Counted from the first letter of the stretch, positions 10,750-23,087 are shown. The stretch: DNA of 64,000 bases from Liriodendron chinense (GCA_003013855.2 PVNU02002850.1:310001-374000), one strand, 5' to 3'. The notes: generated by a model not told the origin, from the sequence alone. Numbers and translations are program-made.

Positions 10750-10754
10750 AAACT

Positions 10755-12221
10755 TGTTCGCTTGCCTCAAGTGCGAGGCTGCGATGTAGTAATAATCTCG
10801 GTAAGACCGAGGTCGATCCACAAGGAAGGAGGTAAACAATTCGAACTACTCTAACAACTAGAATCTTAAGAGGTTTGTGGAATCGGGTTTAAACATGAAA
10901 CAGGGAAAATCTGATAATGAAAGGGTAACTAGAGCATCAAGGATCCACTTATAGCTCTCCTTCGATGCATAATTCACTATGGTTTCCCAATTACACAACT
11001 AGAATAAAAATCAAATCCTATCTAGTCGAATGATAAAGCAGTTATAACATACAATCTGTCATATGTGTGATTTATATATATGATTCCCTCAGTTCAAGTT
11101 AGGACTTGAGCACACTCAATTGCATAGGTCAATCCTAGTTCCAATAGGTTAAGATCATAACCATGATAATCATCAAACCTTGTCACGAAGCTAAACTATA
11201 TCATGATTTGAACTTCATTCAAGTCATATGAACAATCAACACATAATTCAGAATTTAGAACAAAAAGGTAGAACTTTGGTTTGAAGTTCCCATATGATGA
11301 TCCAAGTCTAGAGCGTATTGAATCCGATTCATCGGAGCGTACAGGTCTAGATCCATGCAAAATAATTAAGAAGTAAAGCAATTCTTCCAAACATCCATGA
11401 GTCATCATAAGACTAAGAAAAACTATTTAGAACTTTATTCAAACTTTTAAAAACCATTGTTCTTCAATAAATCCAGCTTAAAACCAATAAAACGAATTAA
11501 AACATCTAGGTACACTATAAGTTTCACCTCTTAGCTCTAGCTAAGAAGTTAGCTAATGAAAAGCATAAAAACAAACTAGAACTAGAAGAAGAAGAAAACT
11601 AGTTGTAGGAGGCTAAGAAGCCAACCAGGTCTTGAATCCTTTGCTCCCCACATTGCTAGATGGATTAGGAAGAGGTTGTAGGTGTCCTTTTATAGCATAG
11701 GAGTGTTGCCGACTTGAAAAATCGTGGAACCTTGAAGTCCTGCTGCACTTGGGAAACCAGGATTTCGAAATTAGAAAGTTGCCGAAAAAATCTGCAATCT
11801 GTTTGCATGGGGCTGTCCTTTGACAGTCTAGAAAACTTAAGGGGGGGGGGGGGACCTGTTGGCCGATCGGTCTTGACTGATTGGACCAAGCTGTTGGCTG
11901 GTCCAGCGACCTCTGTAGTGGCTCCACTGCTAGCCGACCGGTCTTGACCGGTCTGGCCTTCTTGACCGGTGAGCCTCCTATTTTTCTTCATTTTTCTTCT
12001 TTCTTTCTTCCTTTTCCTCCTCTCTTTCTTCACCATTCCTTGGCCCACCTTTGATCCTCATCAAAGGGCTCCTAATTATGCTCTTTTGAACAGTAATTGT
12101 GTAAAGTCTCTCTCTCAATCCTACATCCACAAAACAAACATTAGATGGGTCCTTTAAACATGCATACCATGCATATGTATGATGAATTGGGATTAGATAT
12201 GTATAAATTAAAGGCTCAACA
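10755..12221 (-). repeat. Athila-type LTR A, 5' LTR of the minus-strand element
   Basis: On the minus strand it opens with TGTTGAGCCT and closes with CAAGCGAACA, 1,467 bp. It contains GACCGGTC palindromes (11936-11953), a TATAAAAG box at 11694-11687, a conserved hairpin at 11549-11526 and the closing TTACCGAGATTATTACTAC block shared with the other LTR copies of this family. A primer site follows directly, so this is the 5' LTR. Confidence 0.85.
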
Positions 12222-12405
12222 ATTTTGCAAGCTTTTTAGGGCCTAGGTTGGCAAGAATAATAAAATATGTAGCACTAAGCCACATTTCACAAGCTTTTTA
12301 GGGCCTGAGTTGGCGTAAATAGAAATGAAATAAAAAGCATAAGCAAGGTTAGGCCATACTTCGCAGTCTTTTTAGGACCTGGGTTGGCGAAATCTTAAAG
12401 AAAGT
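12222..12405. repeat. Three short repeats of a CTTTTTAGG-CCT-GGTTGGC motif
   Basis: The motif AAGCTTTTTAGGGCCT followed by a GTTGGC occurs near 12228, 12291 and, as AGTCTTTTTAGGACCT, near 12364. Spacing is about 63 to 73 bp. Origin is unknown. Confidence 0.5.
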
Positions 12406-13119
12406 GAAAGCAAAGTAAAAGGTGTGGGGGACTAGATGTGGAGAATGTGTAGGGAATGTGTGAAGTGGAATATGGTCTGATTCGAGATGTGAGAGGAAAG
12501 GGGAAGTCAAACACCCTTTTTCAGAAAAAAGAAAAAAAAAAAGAAAAAAGGGATGATTAAATGTCCTAGATTCCGACCCTACTCATTGATTTGAGCGTTG
12601 TCAGCTTCTTTTGACTTATCAATTGAGAGGAGGGAGAATAGAAAGCATTTCTTCAGGGTGTCATAACGTTGGCATCGGTTAGGTTATTAGAAGCTTTGAA
12701 GTAAGGGCGGGGGTCGGTCTATCAGTAGCTGAACTCGAATGTTTATTAGGGCAGAACTCTAGCGACCACTCCTTCCAAGGCTCTGTAATTACCGTGGATG
12801 CTTTCTTTCTAACTGACCCTTCTCTCTCTCCCGAATTTTCTTCTTTATCTCACAGATTTTTTTATTCTTACAGAATTCTCTCTACTCTCTTACTGGCCAT
12901 CCCCTTTTACTGGCATGGGCCCTGGTTATATAGACAAATAGCATTCGTACGTTATGGTTGTAGGTGCGTTGCAGGAGCGAGCTGGACTAACTCATTGGGC
13001 AACCCACAGGTGCACATGGTGGGTAGGAGTTGGTGGGACCCGGTTACAGAGGTTCGTAATCCATATCCGTGGATGCGGTTTCAGCACCACCATATTTAGG
13101 TGTGTTAAAGTTCCGTGTT
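12406..13119. other. Unassigned stretch between two Athila-type LTRs
   Basis: An A-rich tract lies at 12528-12550. A 101-codon open frame at 12794-13099 (plus) has no recognisable domain. I see no gene, LTR end or inverted repeat that explains this stretch. Confidence 0.4.
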
Positions 13120-13678
13120 CGTTAAGCTTCCAATTCATACATATCTAACCCCAATTCATCACATTATATACATGGTTTCCATGATTTGTGATTGTAGGAA
13201 TGAGATGGTGATTTCACTGATTACAGGCTAAAAAGAGTACTTTGTACACATTAAAGATCAAAAGACCAAGTGCCAAAGGATGAAAGAAAGAAGCAAGGGA
13301 GAAAGAGAAGAAACAAAGGAGTGCAGAAACGACAGCACTTTAGACTGGTCAGCGGACCGATCGACCAAGGCACACGACCGCTCGCACAACCGGTTTGCAC
13401 TTCAACAGAGACCCCACCATGTTGCAAATCTCACTGGACCAAAAACGACCGATTAGCTACCATTCAGACCGGTCGAGCATTCAACAGAGGGGGTTAGAAA
13501 TTCCAGAAACTTTTTGGACTTTTTCCGCGTTTTACGACCGGTCGTCGGACAGGTCGTCCATGAGCTCAGACCAGTCATCCGACCGGTCGTCTACGTAACA
13601 GAGCTTGTTCTACAAGCTCCGATTTTCTCTACGCAACTCTGTGATTTCTTGCGCAATCTGGAATCTTCCGCACTATTC

Positions 13679-13686
13679 TATAAAAG
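13679..13686 (+). promoter_or_regulatory. TATA box of LTR B
   Basis: TATAAAAG lies about 85 bp downstream of the last GACCGGTC palindrome and upstream of the conserved hairpin. The same arrangement is seen in LTRs A, C and F. Confidence 0.65.
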
Positions 13687-13858
13687 GGCACCTAAAGCCT
13701 CGTCTAAAGGTATCCTAGAAGAGATTGGAGGTCGTGGGAAGTGGAGAGCATCGTGGAGCATCCACAACTCCGTCGATTCTGGTTTTTCTAATTTTTTTAA
13801 TTCTTTTATTAATCTTTTCTTTTGGATTCTAGTTGTAGTATGACAATGCTCGGCTAGA

Positions 13859-13882
13859 ACCTCTCAGCTAGGGCTGAGAGGT
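13859..13882 (+). other. Conserved 10-bp hairpin in the LTR leader, copy B
   Basis: ACCTCTCAGC pairs with GCTGAGAGGT around a TAGG loop. Compared with copy C the seventh pair is C-G instead of T-A, a compensated change. It lies about 180 bp downstream of the TATA box, so it would be in the transcribed leader. Confidence 0.7.
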
Positions 13883-14502
13883 GGAGCTTGTAGCCAATTT
13901 CATGTTTAATTCGGTTTGATTCAAGTACTTTCACTTTAAGTTTGGATTTTGAATGTTCTAGTTCGAATAAAGTTGATATTTTTAAGAGTTTTATGAGAGT
14001 TCATGTGCTCCGGACATGGATTCCATGCAATTCTCTGAGATTATCATGTTTGGCTTGATTAGATTCGAATTATGGTAACCCTTGAGCATGCCATAGTCCA
14101 TAAGCATGGCTGTTACTCCGAAGGCTATGATTTTGAATGCTATATGATTGAATGGGACTAAAACTTGAAAGTCTAACTTAAGTGGGGTTGAATGTACTTC
14201 AATCCTTTATCTTTCAATTAGATGAGAGATAGAACTTCGAATCTAGTTGTGTTTTATACTTGGATTGAATGGATTAATATGAGATTACCACAAGTGGATC
14301 CTTGAAAGCCTTAGTTCCTTTAAATTACAGATTTTACAAGTTACTGTCTTGAGTTAGTTTTCTTAATTGAAATCTCAAATTATTCCAGTTAAAGTTGTTG
14401 GAATAGTTTAGAACTATTTATCCAATTCCCTATGGATCGACCTCGGTCTTACCGAGAATTATTATTACATCGCAGCCTTGCACTTGAGGCGAGGAACAAG
14501 TT

Positions 14503-14520
14503 TTTGGCGCCGTTGCAGGG
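14503..14520 (+). promoter_or_regulatory. Primer binding site of element B
   Basis: TTGGCGCCGTTGCAGGGG follows the LTR end by a few bases and matches the primer site of element A except near its 3' side. Confidence 0.75.
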
Positions 14521-15023
14521 GATTTTAGATAAACGGTTCTAAATTATTTTAGTGGTTGTAGAAGTAGAAGTAGATAGGTTTTTCTGATTTCCTAGGACTA
14601 ACAAGTTATTTTGTTTTGTAGGAATTCTTCCATAGTTCAAGCGAATTGGGTAATATACTTCTAACTTAGTATTTATTACAGATTTTTAGATTTTTGTTAA
14701 TTTCTATTTTAGGACTTAGGATTAGTTTAGATCTTAGTTGTGTGGTTTATGTCCCGTTGGGAACGTGACCACACCAATCATCTCTAATCCGAAGGTGGTC
14801 TAATTGAACCATTATCAGTTCATAGACGAGTCCGAAAATACTAAGAGCTTTGTGATAATTTGGGGAGTATGGATCAAACACCTTTAAGGAATCCTCCCCC
14901 CTACTCCAACTACGAACGTAAATCAAGAGAGAGTAGGAGAGAATGAGGTGCACAATGTTCCTCTAATGAGATCTTTACAGGACTACGTACCTACAACCGG
15001 TCAGTACAACTACACCCTCGTGC

Positions 15024-16240
15024 ATGGTCTTACCACCAACCGGGGGAAACATTGATATAAAGCTGGGTGTGATTCAACTCTTACCAAAGTTCCATGGGCT
15101 AAACTCTGAGAGTCCATACCTACACTTAAAGGAATTTGAAAAAATGGTGGCTACTTTGCAATATGCTAATGTTTCAGAAGATGCCATCAAACTTAAACTT
15201 TTTACCTTTTCATTGAAAGAAAGAGCCAAGAGTTGGCTCCACTCTCTTAGACCACACTCGATAGGGTCATGGAATGAGTTGACTCGGGAATTTTTGAAAA
15301 AGTTCTACCCGGCTTATAAAATGAATACTCTTCAAAGAGCTATAATGAACTTTTCGGTTAAAGAGAATGAATCATTCTTCCAATGTTCGGAAAGGTTTAA
15401 AGACCTCTTACTTGCTTGCCCACATCACGGCTACGAAAGCTGGCGAATCATAAACTTCTTCAATGATGGATTAAGTTCCAACATGCGCCAATTCGTAGAA
15501 ATGATGTGCAACGACGAGTTTATGAGCAAAAATCCAGATGAAGCTTGGAGTTACTTGGATATGTTGGCCAAAAATACCTAATCATGGGATTCCTCGGACA
15601 AATCTAGTAATCCTAAGCCTCCTCAACAAAAGGAAAAAAGAAGCATCTATATTCTTAAAGAAGAAGATGATGTGAGCGCAAAGATGATGTGCAACGGCGA
15701 GTTTATGAGCAAAAATCCAGATGAAGCTTGGAGTTACTTGGATATGTTGGCCAAAAATACCTAATCATGGGATTCCTCGGACAAATCTAGTAATCTTAAG
15801 CCTCCTCAACAAAAGGAAAAAAGAGGCATCTATATTCTTAAAGAAGAAGATGATGTGAGCGCAAAGATAACCAGCCTCACAAGGAAGATCGAGGTCATGG
15901 AACTTAGTAAGAGTGGAGTTTTAAAGTCCAATGAAGCTATTGAGAACATATGTTGAATTTGCGTCACTAATATACACTCTACGCAAGATTGTCCTACAAT
16001 TTCTGCTTTTCAAGAACAAGCAAACGCCACATATGGTTATCAATGGCCTTTCAATGGACCGGTGAGTAACACGTACAACTCGAAAGAACCACCCAAATTT
16101 CAGTTGGAAGAATAATCCCATGGGTAATCCTACCAACTCTCAAGGAGGGCCACCCATGCAAAACATAGCCCTACCTCAATTCTCAATGGAGGATACCCTA
16201 AAGGCATTTATGTAAGGGCAAACGCAAATAAACCAAACAA
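15024..16240 (+). pseudogene. Athila-type gag of element B, with stops and an internal duplication
   Basis: Gag starts near 15024 and reads LLPKFHGLNSESPYLHL, FTFSLKERAKSWLHSL and CPHHGYESWRIINFFNDGL, the capsid region of Athila-type gag. An in-frame TAA at 15579-15581 stops it. A 183-bp block carrying that stop is duplicated at 15684-15866. A zinc knuckle with spacing C-x2-C-x4-H-x4-C follows near 15950-15990, itself carrying a TGA between its first two cysteines. Further stops follow near 16110-16215. The start may lie further upstream, in the stretch before 15024, because similar families begin earlier. Confidence 0.8.
15501..15866 (+). repeat. 183-bp in-frame tandem duplication in gag
   Basis: Copies at 15501-15683 and 15684-15866 start with ATGATGTGCAACG and end with GATGTGAGCGCAAAG. 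By eye they differ at three positions. The period is 61 codons, so the reading frame is kept, and both copies carry the same TAA stop. Confidence 0.9.
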
Positions 16241-16385
16241 ATCAACAAATGTTCCAAGAGCTTAAAGTCTCAGTTGATGAAATTAAGGGACGCTTGAATG
16301 ATAGGGAAGGGACCTTTTCAGCCCAACCGCAGCCCAATCCAAAGCAAGTACATGAAGTAAGCATCCCTAACTCCCCAACCAACAT

Positions 16386-17615
16386 GTGGAGCAAGCCAAA
16401 TCTGTCACCACTCTTAGAAGTGGTAAGCAAATTGACAAATCTATTCCAATGAAGGCCGACAAGCCTAATGATCTGGTAAATTTTAAGGATGAGGACGGGT
16501 CTAACTCAGCCCCACAAGAAACGGAACGCGTTTATAAGCCCGTAGCACCATTCCCTTCGAGATTGGTTGCTCTAAAATCTCTCCCAAACTCTCATGATAT
16601 TTTAGAGATTTTCAGACAAGTCAAGATAAACATTCCATTGCTTGATGCCATTAAACAAATTCCCTTTTATGCCAAGTTTCTAAAGGACCTATGCACAACC
16701 AAACGCAAATATAATGTGCAACAAAAGGCCTTTTTGAATGAGCAAGTGAGTGCCATTCTCACTCAAAAGAACCCTCTAAAATTTAAGGATCCCAGTAGTC
16801 CCACAATTTCATGCATCATTGGTGACTATCGGATTGAACGTGCATCGCTAGACTTTGGGGCAAGTGTAAATTTAATCACATATTTGGTATATGAACAGTT
16901 GGGTCTTGGTGAATTAAAACCCACCAAAACCATGTTACAACTCGCTGATAGATCCATCCATGTACCGAGAGGGATTGTTGAAGATGTCTTGGTCGAAGTT
17001 GATAAATTCTACTATCCGGTAAATTTCTTTGTCTTGGATACACAACCGGTATTGGATGCTAGCACTCAAATACCGGTGATTCTAGGCCGCCATTTCCTTA
17101 CTACATCAAATGTAATAATAAATTGCCAGAATGGGGTAATGTAATTGTCCTTTGAAAACATAACATTAAAGGTGAATGTATTCCACTTGGGCAAAAGGCA
17201 TAGGGATGTTGATGATGATGAGCTCTTCGAGGTAAACATGCTCGAATCTTTTGAAGAAGAAGAGCTCCTCCAACTTGAACCACTAGAAAGCTTGGAGACA
17301 TGCTTGGCACATTTCGAGGATTCCAAAGACCCCATCATTAGTGAAATTATGCAAGCATTGAATATTGAAAAACCGTTAGTTGGTACTAGCCGGTGGAGGC
17401 CCCATTTTGAAAGATTGCCACCAACCACATCAAGGCCTCTACCATCTAACATCAAACCACCGAAGCTTGACCTTAAACCATTATTATCCGAGCTGAAATA
17501 TGTATATTTGGGTCAAGAAGAAACATTCTCGGCTGTCATTGCCTCTCACCTAGGAAAAGACCAAGAGCTCAAATTGGTTGAGCTACTCAAAGAACATGGG
17601 GGAGCCATAGGTTAG
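16386..17615 (+). pseudogene. Athila-type protease and linker of element B
   Basis: The frame begins in a linker (VTTLRSGKQIDKS) and contains the protease: SCIIGDYRIERASLDFGASVNL near 16810-16870, where the active site is D-F-G-A-S as in the DLGAS form of Athila proteases, and VILGRHFL near 17080. A TAA at 17142-17144 interrupts NGVM*LSF. The same frame then continues as an acidic linker (EEEELLQLEPLESLETC) up to a stop at 17615. A frameshift joins it to the RT frame. Confidence 0.82.
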
Positions 17616-17650
17616 ACAATAGCAGACCTCAAAGGGATAGACTCTTTGGT

Positions 17651-19177
17651 TTGCATCACCGTATACACCTCGAGGAAAATACAAAAACGATTAGACAACC
17701 ACAAAGAAGGCTAAATCCAAACATGATGGAGGTTGTCAAAGCCGAAGTGTTAAAACTACTAGATGTGGGTATCATCTACCCCATCTCGGATAGCCAATGG
17801 GTGAGTCTTACTCAAGTTGTCCCTAAGAAGTCCGGTATTACCATAATAGAAAATGCCAACAACGAGCTTATACTGACTACAGTGACCACCGGTTGGCGTA
17901 TGTGCATAGATTATCGGAAGCCAAACACGGTCACTAGAAAGGACCACTTCCCTCTCCCATTCATGGATCAAATTTTGGAGCGGTTAGCGGGTCACTCCTA
18001 TTATTGCTTCCTTGATGGTTACTCTGGTTACAACCAAATTAAGATAGCCTCGGGAGATCAAGAGAAGACTACTTTTATATGCCCATTTGGAACCTTCGCA
18101 TACTGAAAGATGCCATTCGGGCTATGTAATGCACCCGCCACATTCCAACGTTGCATGTCAAGTATTTTCTCAGACATGGTGGGTGAATTTCTTGAAGTTT
18201 TCATGGACGATTTTCCTATTTTTTGTTGTACTTTTGAAGAGTGCCTTAATCACTTGAAGTTAGTCTTGACAAGGTGTGAGGAGAAGAACCTTGTTTTAAA
18301 CTGGGAGAAGTGTCATTTTATTGTACAAAGAGGAGTAGTCCTAAGACATATCATCTCATCCAATGGAATAGAGGTAGACCGGGCTAAAATTGATATTATT
18401 TCCAATCTACCACTACCCAAGAGCATACGTGATGTGCGGTCCTTCCTTAGACACGAGGTTTTTATAAAAGGTTCATAAAGGATTTTCAATCATATCTCTA
18501 GACCCTTATGAAACCTTCTCCAAAAGGAGAACCAATTTGAGTGAAGTGCCGATTGTCAATTAGCTTTTTCAAAGCAAAAAGACATGTTGACAACCGCTCC
18601 TATCATGCAACCACCGGATTGGTCCATTCCTTTTGAGTTGATGTGCGATGTGAGCGATTATGCTATTGGGGCGGTGTTAGGGCAAAGGAAAGACAAGAAG
18701 CCCCACGTTATCTACTATGCGAGCAGGACCTTGAACCCCGCCCAAGTCAATTACTCGACTATGGAGAAGGAACTCCTAGCCATTGTTTTTACCTTGGACA
18801 AGTTCAGGGCATACTTGATAAGATTCCAGGTCATCGTTTACACGGATCATGCGGCGCTGAAATACCTTCTTTTTAAGAATGATACTAAGCCCCATTTGCT
18901 TCGATGGATCTTACTCCTTCAAGAATTCAACTTAGAGATCAAGGATAAGAAAGGAGTAGAGAATGTGGTGGTGGACCATCTATCCTGCTTAGTTTTATCG
19001 AGTTCCATTGACGAATCACCTATTGAGGACTCATTCCCTGACGAGCAACTATTTGTTGCTATACATCCATTATGGTACGCTGATATTGTAAACTATCTTT
19101 TCACAAGTGCGATGCTGACTCATTGGACTGCGCAGGATAAACAGAAATTTCTAAGGAAAGTGCGTAGATTTTTCTGA
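17651..19177 (+). pseudogene. Athila-type RT and RNase H of element B
   Basis: RT motifs are GWRMCIDYRKPN, FLDGYSGYNQIKIA, KMPFGLCNAPATFQRCM and the catalytic box seen as FMDDF near 18203. A TGA at 18104-18106 replaces the Trp normally found before KMPFG. A stop at 18478 and a short damaged stretch follow, then the RNase H resumes in the same frame at 18584 (LMCDVSDYAIGAVLGQ, YASRTLNPAQVNYSTMEKEL, VYTDHAALKYLL). This is the usual Gypsy RT-RNase H with a single RNase H domain, unlike the Tat element. Confidence 0.88.
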
Positions 19178-19491
19178 GATGAACCTTTTACTTTTTAAAT
19201 ATTGCCCAGATCAAATAATTAGGAGATGTGTCCCTGATGATGAACATAATTCTATCATCTCCTTTTGCCATGATCAAGCATGTGGGGATTATATTTCCAC
19301 CAAGAAAACCAATGCTAAAATTCTATAGTGTGGTTTTTATTAGCCTACTCTATTAAGGATACCCATGAGTTTTGCAAAGCATGCAAGCGCTGTCAAAAGC
19401 TCAGAGGATTGTCCCATCGAAATATGATGCCTCTTACCCCAATTCAACATCTCGAAGTCTTTGACTGTTGGGGCATTGATTTCATAGGACC
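19178..19491 (+). pseudogene. Integrase N-terminal part of element B
   Basis: In shifting frames one can read CPDQIIRRCVPDDEH, SFCHDQACGDYISTKKTNAKIL, a CKACKRCQKLRG zinc-binding segment and VFDCWGIDFIGP, the first catalytic Asp region of the integrase core. The coding sequence breaks at 19491, where the solo LTR has inserted, and resumes at 23088. Confidence 0.8.
19487..19491. repeat. Target duplication, left copy
   Basis: GGACC here is repeated at 23088-23092, on either side of the 3.6-kb insert. Confidence 0.85.
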
Positions 19492-19980
19492 TGACACGCC
19501 CTGAAATTCGGAACCCGAGTACAATAACCCAAAGCCCGAGTCTCAGGGTGTGAATTGAAAATTCGAGCATAGATTCCTTGAAATTCCATTCCACACATCT
19601 CATAACTAAAATAAATTCCCAAATATAAAATTTCTTTTCCACTAATGTCTTATTACATTGAATTTTACAAAATAAAACAAATCTGGCGCGATTGACGCTC
19701 GAGACCCCTTGAATACTCTCATTTGCCTATGTCTTGTCCTTCCTGAAAACCTGCAAGAACTGTGGTGATTTTGGTGAGCTAAAAGCCCAGTGAGGTCATT
19801 TCCATCACAGGTAACATTCCGGTTAATAAGAAACAGGATGTGAATCATCAACGGATAGAATTGTATGAAATATACAAAGATGAGGTTATAATTGATACAC
19901 TTTATGATTTATTATAATTGAAATATGATTATCATGATGTTATGTATGTTATGATACGTGTGAGAGCAATAAACGTCTAG

Positions 19981-20270
19981 GAACTCGCTGCCACTGAACA
20001 TTAGGAACCTGTCGCAAATCAACCATGCTCACCTAACCGGTACAGCGAGGCGGCAAATCAACCATGAACGCCAGTGAGCAAATCAACCATGCACCACTGA
20101 TCCAACCGAGCAAATCAACCATGCTCAATAAGTGAAACGACCAGAACTCGCTGCCACTGAACATTAGGAACCTGTCACAAATCAACCATGCTCACCTAAC
20201 CAGTACAGCGAGGCGGCAAATCAACCATGCACGCCAGGAGTCAAATCAACCATGCTCCTGTTCTGTCATG
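19981..20270 (+). repeat. 163-bp duplication built from CAAATCAACCATGC motifs
   Basis: GAACTCGCTGCCACTGAACA starts at 19981 and again at 20144. Within both copies CAAATCAACCATG recurs about eight times, each followed by a short variable stretch. It lies in the U3-like part of the solo LTR. Confidence 0.8.
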
Positions 20271-20929
20271 GTGTATAAATGTATGCACATGTATGTGTTT
20301 ATGGAAGCATTCATCAAGCATACAATGCATATCAAAATTCAAGTCCAATCACACAATGCATGTGTTTACTTTATTTAAGTAATTCTTTATCTTGATTTAG
20401 TTATTTTCAATCGAGGAATTTGAGAAGGCCGTCGTGTAAGGTTTAGTATGTTGACAGGCTAACATTGTTACAGGAGTTATGTATTGTATACTATCAACCC
20501 TAAGTTGTTGTTTATCGGGAAGTTTGCGAATGATGACACGGGGAATCTTGAGAATACTACATGTATTTAGTGCTGCATGTTGGTTACGTCATATGTAACA
20601 AATCCTAAATCGAATTGTCATAGAATTCTAACATGTGCATTGAAACGGAAAACTTGAGAAGATTAATTAAATAAGAACAGGATAATTGGCGATGAACTTT
20701 TATGGATATAGAGATAGGACATGTACGGATCCCTTACCTAGGATTCCATGGTACGAAAGAACGTATAAAAATATACCTAAATTCCTAACTAGAGAAGAAG
20801 TCTTTTTAAATTCAACGCAAACAAGGAAGAATACTAAAGGATATTAACAGAGAAAGTTACGTGAGATGAATCACTCACTATAACAGGTCCTAAGCTCCAA
20901 ATTGAGCCTGAGTCAACTCGGTTGAAACT

Positions 20930-21220
20930 TCTTCTTCCTTCTTCTTTCTTTCTTTCTTCTTTCTTCTTCTTTCTTCCTTCTTCTTTCTTCCTCCCTTCTT
21001 TCCTTCTTTCTTCTTTCCTTCTTTCCTTCTTTCTTCTTTGCTGGAGCAGGTTCTAGCAACAACAGTAGCAGGTTCCAGCAACAACAGCAGCCGTGAGGTG
21101 CGGACACCTTCCCACACACTACACACCCACACTCTCTCTCTCTAACAATTTTCTCTCTCTCCCTCTCTCTCTCTCCTTCCCTCTAACGATTTTCTCTCTC
21201 TCTCTCTCTCACAGCTCTCT
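20930..21220. repeat. (CTT)n and (CT)n simple repeats
   Basis: A TTC/TTTC-rich tract runs from about 20930 to 21045 and a CT dinucleotide tract from about 21125 to 21220. The Lys/Glu-rich open frames on the minus strand here are products of these repeats. Confidence 0.85.
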
Positions 21221-23087
21221 TTCTCTCTGTCTTACGTTTTCTGAAGTAGGGGAACACGGCCAAGGGGGTCTTATAGCCCTACGGACAGTTGGGTAGGTGG
21301 GTGCGTGGGGAGGAGTTTTAGTTCAAGTTGGAGAAGGAGACCGACCGAATTTCGGAGGTTCTTTGCACAAGGGATCCGTTGGAAATCTAGGTGGGGTCCA
21401 CACGGAGATTTGGAAGAGATCTGGCCCGTCCATGGAAGACAGATCAGACGATCTTGAATTTCTTTTGTTTAGACGGCGGCTTGAGGAGGTTTGCACGGTC
21501 AACGGATGACCAGAAGCTTTCAAAGGATTGGGGACGGGTAACGTACCAACATGATGGACGGTTTAGATCGATTAATGGGGCCCACGTGATGGACTGTTGA
21601 ATTTATGCAAGGCGACAGCGTCGTCCGCTGTACAGCGGCCGACCGAAGAAGACGAAAAGTTTTTATTTTTTATTTATTTATTTTTATTTATTTTTTTTCG
21701 CATGAAGACCGTTGGGAAGATAAGTGGGGTCCACACGACCCCAGTACAGCTGTTCTTGTACGCCCATGCAAGGCGGAATGCGAGATCTTGGCGGTTTTTA
21801 GCCACCATTGATTGTAAGTTACGGACCGGCGTACACTATAAATGACGTAAAAGATTAAAAAAAACTTCATAGGGGACCTCTACTGTCGAGGGGAGGTCGG
21901 AATGGACGGCTTGGATTTCTCACTGGGGTCCACTATGATGGACGATGTGGATGGACAGAGACGGCAGCACCGTCCGCTGTTTACACAGCAGCAAGGAAGA
22001 ATTCGAATAGAATTCTTTTGTTTTGGTTTTTTTTAACGTGCGTCTCACGTAATATTACTTTTACGCTCCTCTTTTCATGTGGGGTCTACTTGAGGTTGAT
22101 CTAGACCGTTTTTTCCATCTAAAATGTGTACAACGCAAAATAAATCGCTGACAAGAAAAATGAGGCAGATCCGAGTGACGGCGGCCCACTTATGACCCGA
22201 TTTCTGATTAGGGTATTTGTAGGATGATCGGATGGTTGAAATTTGACGTGTATGGTTAGATCGTGTCCTAGAACTAGTATATAAAGTTTCGTGTGAAAAT
22301 GATTTCCAGAAATCATAAAACTTAAAAAGGTGGTATAACTTAAGTTTAACAATGGCATTTTCGTAATTATCATAAATTTACGAGTTTTGTAAAATCTATC
22401 ACTTCCATGTTGTTCTAGGGTTTATTCTAAGCAACTTTAATAAAGAGACCATATAAAAATTCCCTATGGATGATTTATTATTAATTTATCAATATTTCAA
22501 TTTATTTAAATTATCAAATAATTAACTAAATCATAATTTAAATTATTCTAAAATCCTAGGGTTCATGTTGAGCGATTTTAATGAAGGAGCCATACCATAA
22601 TTTCTTAAGGATTAATTAATATTAATTTATTTATATTAAATTTATTTAATTTCTAAAATAAATAACTAATTTATAATCTAGATTATTCTAAAATCCTAGG
22701 GTGTTACAAACACACCCGAGCAGAATTCGTAGGGTCGAGAACTTGCTGGTCTAAGCATATGCCCTGAGACGGACACGATGTATGAATTAGATTTATAGAC
22801 AAACATGTGTACAGGACAATGTACGGCGGTTCACATTGATCGCGAGATTCGAAATCATAATGGAAGGTTAGATCTTCCGGTCTAGTAACGATAGATCCTT
22901 CTAACGGTCAATTTGTTGACTTAGTTAAGTATACTGAGTTTTCAAAGGCCTTAAAGGGGTTGGAACGCGTATCAAAGTTCATACGTGTGTGTATACGAGT
23001 GAACAACACTGCCTAGAATTTAAGTTCTAACGTCGGAACATGCACTCGAGTACTTACTCGTGCGTTCAAATTTTCAGGGGTATTACA

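Larger units (their letters stand above)
9213..10753 (-). mobile_element. Interior of a minus-strand Athila-type, probably non-autonomous element (left part cut by the Tat insertion)
   Basis: Reading from the LTR at 10755-12221 towards lower coordinates, there is a primer site, an untranslated leader and then two open frames with no gag or pol motifs. The interior stops abruptly at 9213, where the Tat 3' LTR begins. The 3' part and 3' LTR must lie left of the window. Lack of gag, RT or integrase here suggests a non-autonomous derivative, but only its first 1.5 kb can be seen. Confidence 0.65.
13120..14498 (+). repeat. Athila-type LTR B (5' LTR of element B)
   Basis: The start is set by aligning CGTTAAGCTTCCAATTC with TGTTGAACCTCCAATTT of the 3' LTR, so the opening TG seems mutated to CG. 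The end is GAGGAACA before a primer site. Inside are GACCGGTC palindromes (13467, 13536, 13581), TATAAAAG at 13679 and a 10-bp hairpin at 13859-13882. Confidence 0.75.
19492..23087 (+). mobile_element. Solo LTR (Tekay/Del-like) inside integrase
   Basis: The 3,596-bp insert opens with TGACACGCCCTGAAATTCGG and closes with TTTTCAGGGGTATTACA. It has TG/CA ends, is flanked by GGACC on both sides and contains no gag or pol. Long LTRs with T-G-[TA]-x-A-C-x-CCC ends are known for the Tekay/Del lineage; the assignment is by resemblance. Inside are a 163-bp duplication, a (CTT)n tract (20930-21045) and a (CT)n tract (21125-21215). A second LTR-like end, GGGTGTTACA, occurs near 22700, so a nested or chimeric structure is possible. 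Orientation is uncertain. Confidence 0.75.

Noticed and set aside
12794..13099. 101-codon open frame before LTR B
   Set aside because: No motif, no homologous feel and no supporting start or splice context.
20890..21132. Lys/Glu-rich open frames on the minus strand
   Set aside because: Products of the (CTT)n simple repeat.
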